NCBI RefSeq assembly: GCF_040409695.1
Contig: NZ_JARWGJ010000107.1
Location: 1-8,671, forward strand
Direction of reading: 5' to 3'
Source of the DNA: Longimonas sp040409695
GTDB taxonomy: Bacteria; Bacteroidota; Rhodothermia; Rhodothermales; Salinibacteraceae
Length of the DNA stretch: 8,671 nt
Shown here: one piece after another, positions 7,659-8,671 of the stretch
Layout: the number at the start of each line of letters is the position of its first letter
How positions within the stretch are numbered: the first letter of the stretch is position 1
Notes under the pieces: generated by a model
What the model was told of the DNA's origin: nothing
Databases searched by the model: none
The model's input: only the letters and a program-made list of their open reading frames with translations
Made by a program: the position numbers and the translations under genes

Positions 7659-8531
7659 TTATCCACTCTGTGGTTTCGGAATCGAAAACGAGTCGTTAAG
7701 CTGTTGGTTAACCTGCTCGTTCTCGCGACGCCAGAAGACATAGAGCATGCCTCCAAGCACAATAACGGTAAGCCCAGAAGCGATTTTCATCAAGTTGAAG
7801 GCATCGGCTGTATAGGTGTTTGCTTCTGGATCAAACTGAAAGCAGTATAGCATTATCAGGTCCATCGGCGATCCAACTTGTCCAGCCGAGGCCTCAACCA
7901 GTGCCTGTCGCGTGTCACGCTCGGGAAGCTGCATGCCGTGTATGTACTGCGACACACGTCCATCACCGCTCAAGAACACGTATGTGGTGGGGTGAGCAAA
8001 TTCTTGTTTAGACTCAATCCAGCGCACGTTGAAGCCAACAGCATCGGTCAGCGCGTCTATGTTTTCCGCGTCGCCTGTCAAAAAGTGCCACCCCGCATCT
8101 GCACGGGGTCGATCTAACTGTTGTAGATACCGATCGCGCTGCTCTCGTGCAATTTCAGGCGTCTCTTCCGGATTGAAGCTTACGGTAAGTACCGTATACT
8201 CCTCACCGGGTGTCCAGTCTAAAGAACGGAGTGTCTCTGTTACTCCGTTCATCATGAGCCCACACAACATGGGACACTCATGATATACCAGGTTAAGCAG
8301 TACCGGACGCTCATCATCAAAGTACTCGGAGAGTGTGACTTCTTTACCGGTGTGGTCGTGAAACGTCAGATGGCCAGGCACGACTTCGCCGTGCTTACGA
8401 TCAATACCAACTCCCTCATATTCTTCGCGATGCTGCCCGGTCCGCTGTGCATCCGCGGACTCAACTGCAACGCCCATTGTAAAGATAAACAGTAGGCCGA
8501 AGAAGACGCATCGGTGAATGAAGCTGTGCAT
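7659..8531 (-). CDS. sco: SCO1/SenC family copper chaperone
   Basis: This 290-aa protein has a thioredoxin-like fold and delivers copper to, or reduces, the CuA site of oxidase subunit II. The copper site is Cys86 and Cys90 in HECPMLC plus His180 in EFAHPTTYVFL. The N terminus has a hydrophobic stretch (8-22) followed by a possible signal-peptidase site after ESADA (residues 24-28). Unlike mitochondrial SCO1, a second hydrophobic segment near 251-267 (SGLTVIVLGGMLYVFW) is followed by RRE, so the C terminus is anchored with a short cytoplasmic tail. The CFQFDPEANTY segment (230-240) just before it is one I associate with SCO proteins encoded next to ctaC. The ATG at 8531 was chosen because it starts right before the signal sequence; the frame stays open 30 codons further. 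It is first in the operon with ctaC-ctaF. Confidence 0.94.
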   Translation of the reverse strand: MHSFIHRCVFFGLLFIFTMGVAVESADAQRTGQHREEYEGVGIDRKHGEVVPGHLTFHDHTGKEVTLSEYFDDERPVLLNLVYHECPMLCGLMMNGVTETLRSLDWTPGEEYTVLTVSFNPEETPEIAREQRDRYLQQLDRPRADAGWHFLTGDAENIDALTDAVGFNVRWIESKQEFAHPTTYVFLSGDGRVSQYIHGMQLPERDTRQALVEASAGQVGSPMDLIMLYCFQFDPEANTYTADAFNLMKIASGLTVIVLGGMLYVFWRRENEQVNQQLNDSFSIPKPQSG

Positions 8532-8549
8532 AGGCTTTACACACGGAAA

Positions 8550-8578
8550 GATGAGGCCACTACCTGTGGCGGTGTCAA
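8550..8578 (-). promoter_or_regulatory. Possible promoter for the sco-cta operon
   Basis: On the minus strand TTGACA lies at 8578-8573, and a CATCTTTC stretch starts 22 nt after its TTG. The pair loosely resembles the Bacteroidota -33 (TTG) and -7 (TAnnTTTG) boxes: A and TTT match, the first T and the last G do not. It lies 20-50 nt before the sco start. The call is weak. Confidence 0.28.
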
Positions 8579-8582
8579 CACA

Positions 8583-8597
8583 TGTACGTAACGTACA
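8583..8597. promoter_or_regulatory. Perfect 15-bp palindrome upstream of sco (operator candidate)
   Basis: TGTACGT (8583-8589) and ACGTACA (8591-8597) are perfect reverse complements separated by one A. The site is 51 nt upstream of the sco start and directly upstream of the candidate TTGACA box, a position suited to an activator. The sequence does not match FNR/CRP half-sites (TTGAT/ATCAA or TGTGA). The regulator is unknown. Confidence 0.5.
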
Positions 8598-8644
8598 CTT
8601 TACCACATGGTTGCAGTGCACGCACTCACTTCACTACCAGATCA

Positions 8645-8671
8645 AACAAAGAGCAACAAAGAGCAACAAAG
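8645..8671. repeat. 10-bp tandem repeat at the window edge
   Basis: AACAAAGAGC occurs at 8645-8654 and 8655-8664, followed by a partial third copy AACAAAG (8665-8671) cut by the window end. It lies about 115 nt upstream of sco, so on the minus strand the repeated text is GCTCTTTGTT. The 10-bp period places each copy on the same face of the helix. The full copy number cannot be seen. Confidence 0.6.

Noticed and set aside
7598..7762. Upstream extension of ctaC into sco
   Set aside because: The added 55 residues are not subunit II-like and overlap the sco coding end. The ATG at 7597 leads directly into the first membrane helix.

Overview
The window looks like chromosomal DNA of a Bacteroidota/Rhodothermota bacterium, most likely a Rhodothermus/Salinibacter relative. 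This is inferred from protein signatures, not from a database search. The signatures are a MetF of the 'SYEIIPP…RKRPGT…' type, a YbeY whose third metal ligand is Asp, a caa3 oxidase with the Tyr-Ser (A2-type) proton-channel motif first described in Rhodothermus marinus, and no recognisable Shine-Dalgarno sequence in front of any of the nine genes. Base composition is moderate by eye.

Layout. (1) Positions 1-466 hold no convincing gene. They contain a 251-bp GC-rich element with 10-bp terminal inverted repeats and a TAA target duplication, which looks like a non-autonomous IS/MITE. (2) On the + strand lie ybeY (rRNA maturation endoribonuclease) and, after a 386-nt gap, a short-form ribosome hibernation factor (hpf). 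The hpf leader can fold into a long stem-loop with a competing long-range pairing. Both products act on ribosomes. (3) A hairpin cluster at 1668-1766 separates hpf from the convergent metF. metF and a small one-pass membrane protein of unknown function upstream of it run on the minus strand. (4) After about 440 nt without a supported gene, a minus-strand operon reads from the right edge towards the left: sco, ctaC (subunit II with fused cytochrome c), ctaD (subunit I), ctaE (subunit III) and ctaF (subunit IV). It ends in a hairpin with a T run at 3424-3460. (5) The right edge, upstream of sco, carries a perfect 15-bp palindrome and a 10-bp tandem repeat, which are candidate control sequences.

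How the genes work together. The sco-ctaCDEF cluster encodes the core of a caa3 cytochrome c oxidase plus the copper chaperone needed to metallate its CuA site. Electrons enter through the heme c domain at the C terminus of CtaC, pass to CuA, and go on to heme a and the heme a3/CuB site of CtaD, where O2 is reduced with proton pumping. Heme A synthesis genes (ctaA, ctaB) and an alternative complex III are not in the window; upstream of sco, beyond the right edge, is a natural place to look. I see no CRISPR array, tRNA, rRNA, defence system or toxin-antitoxin pair. The best candidates for something undescribed are the 251-bp element, the hpf leader structure and the palindromic operator before sco.
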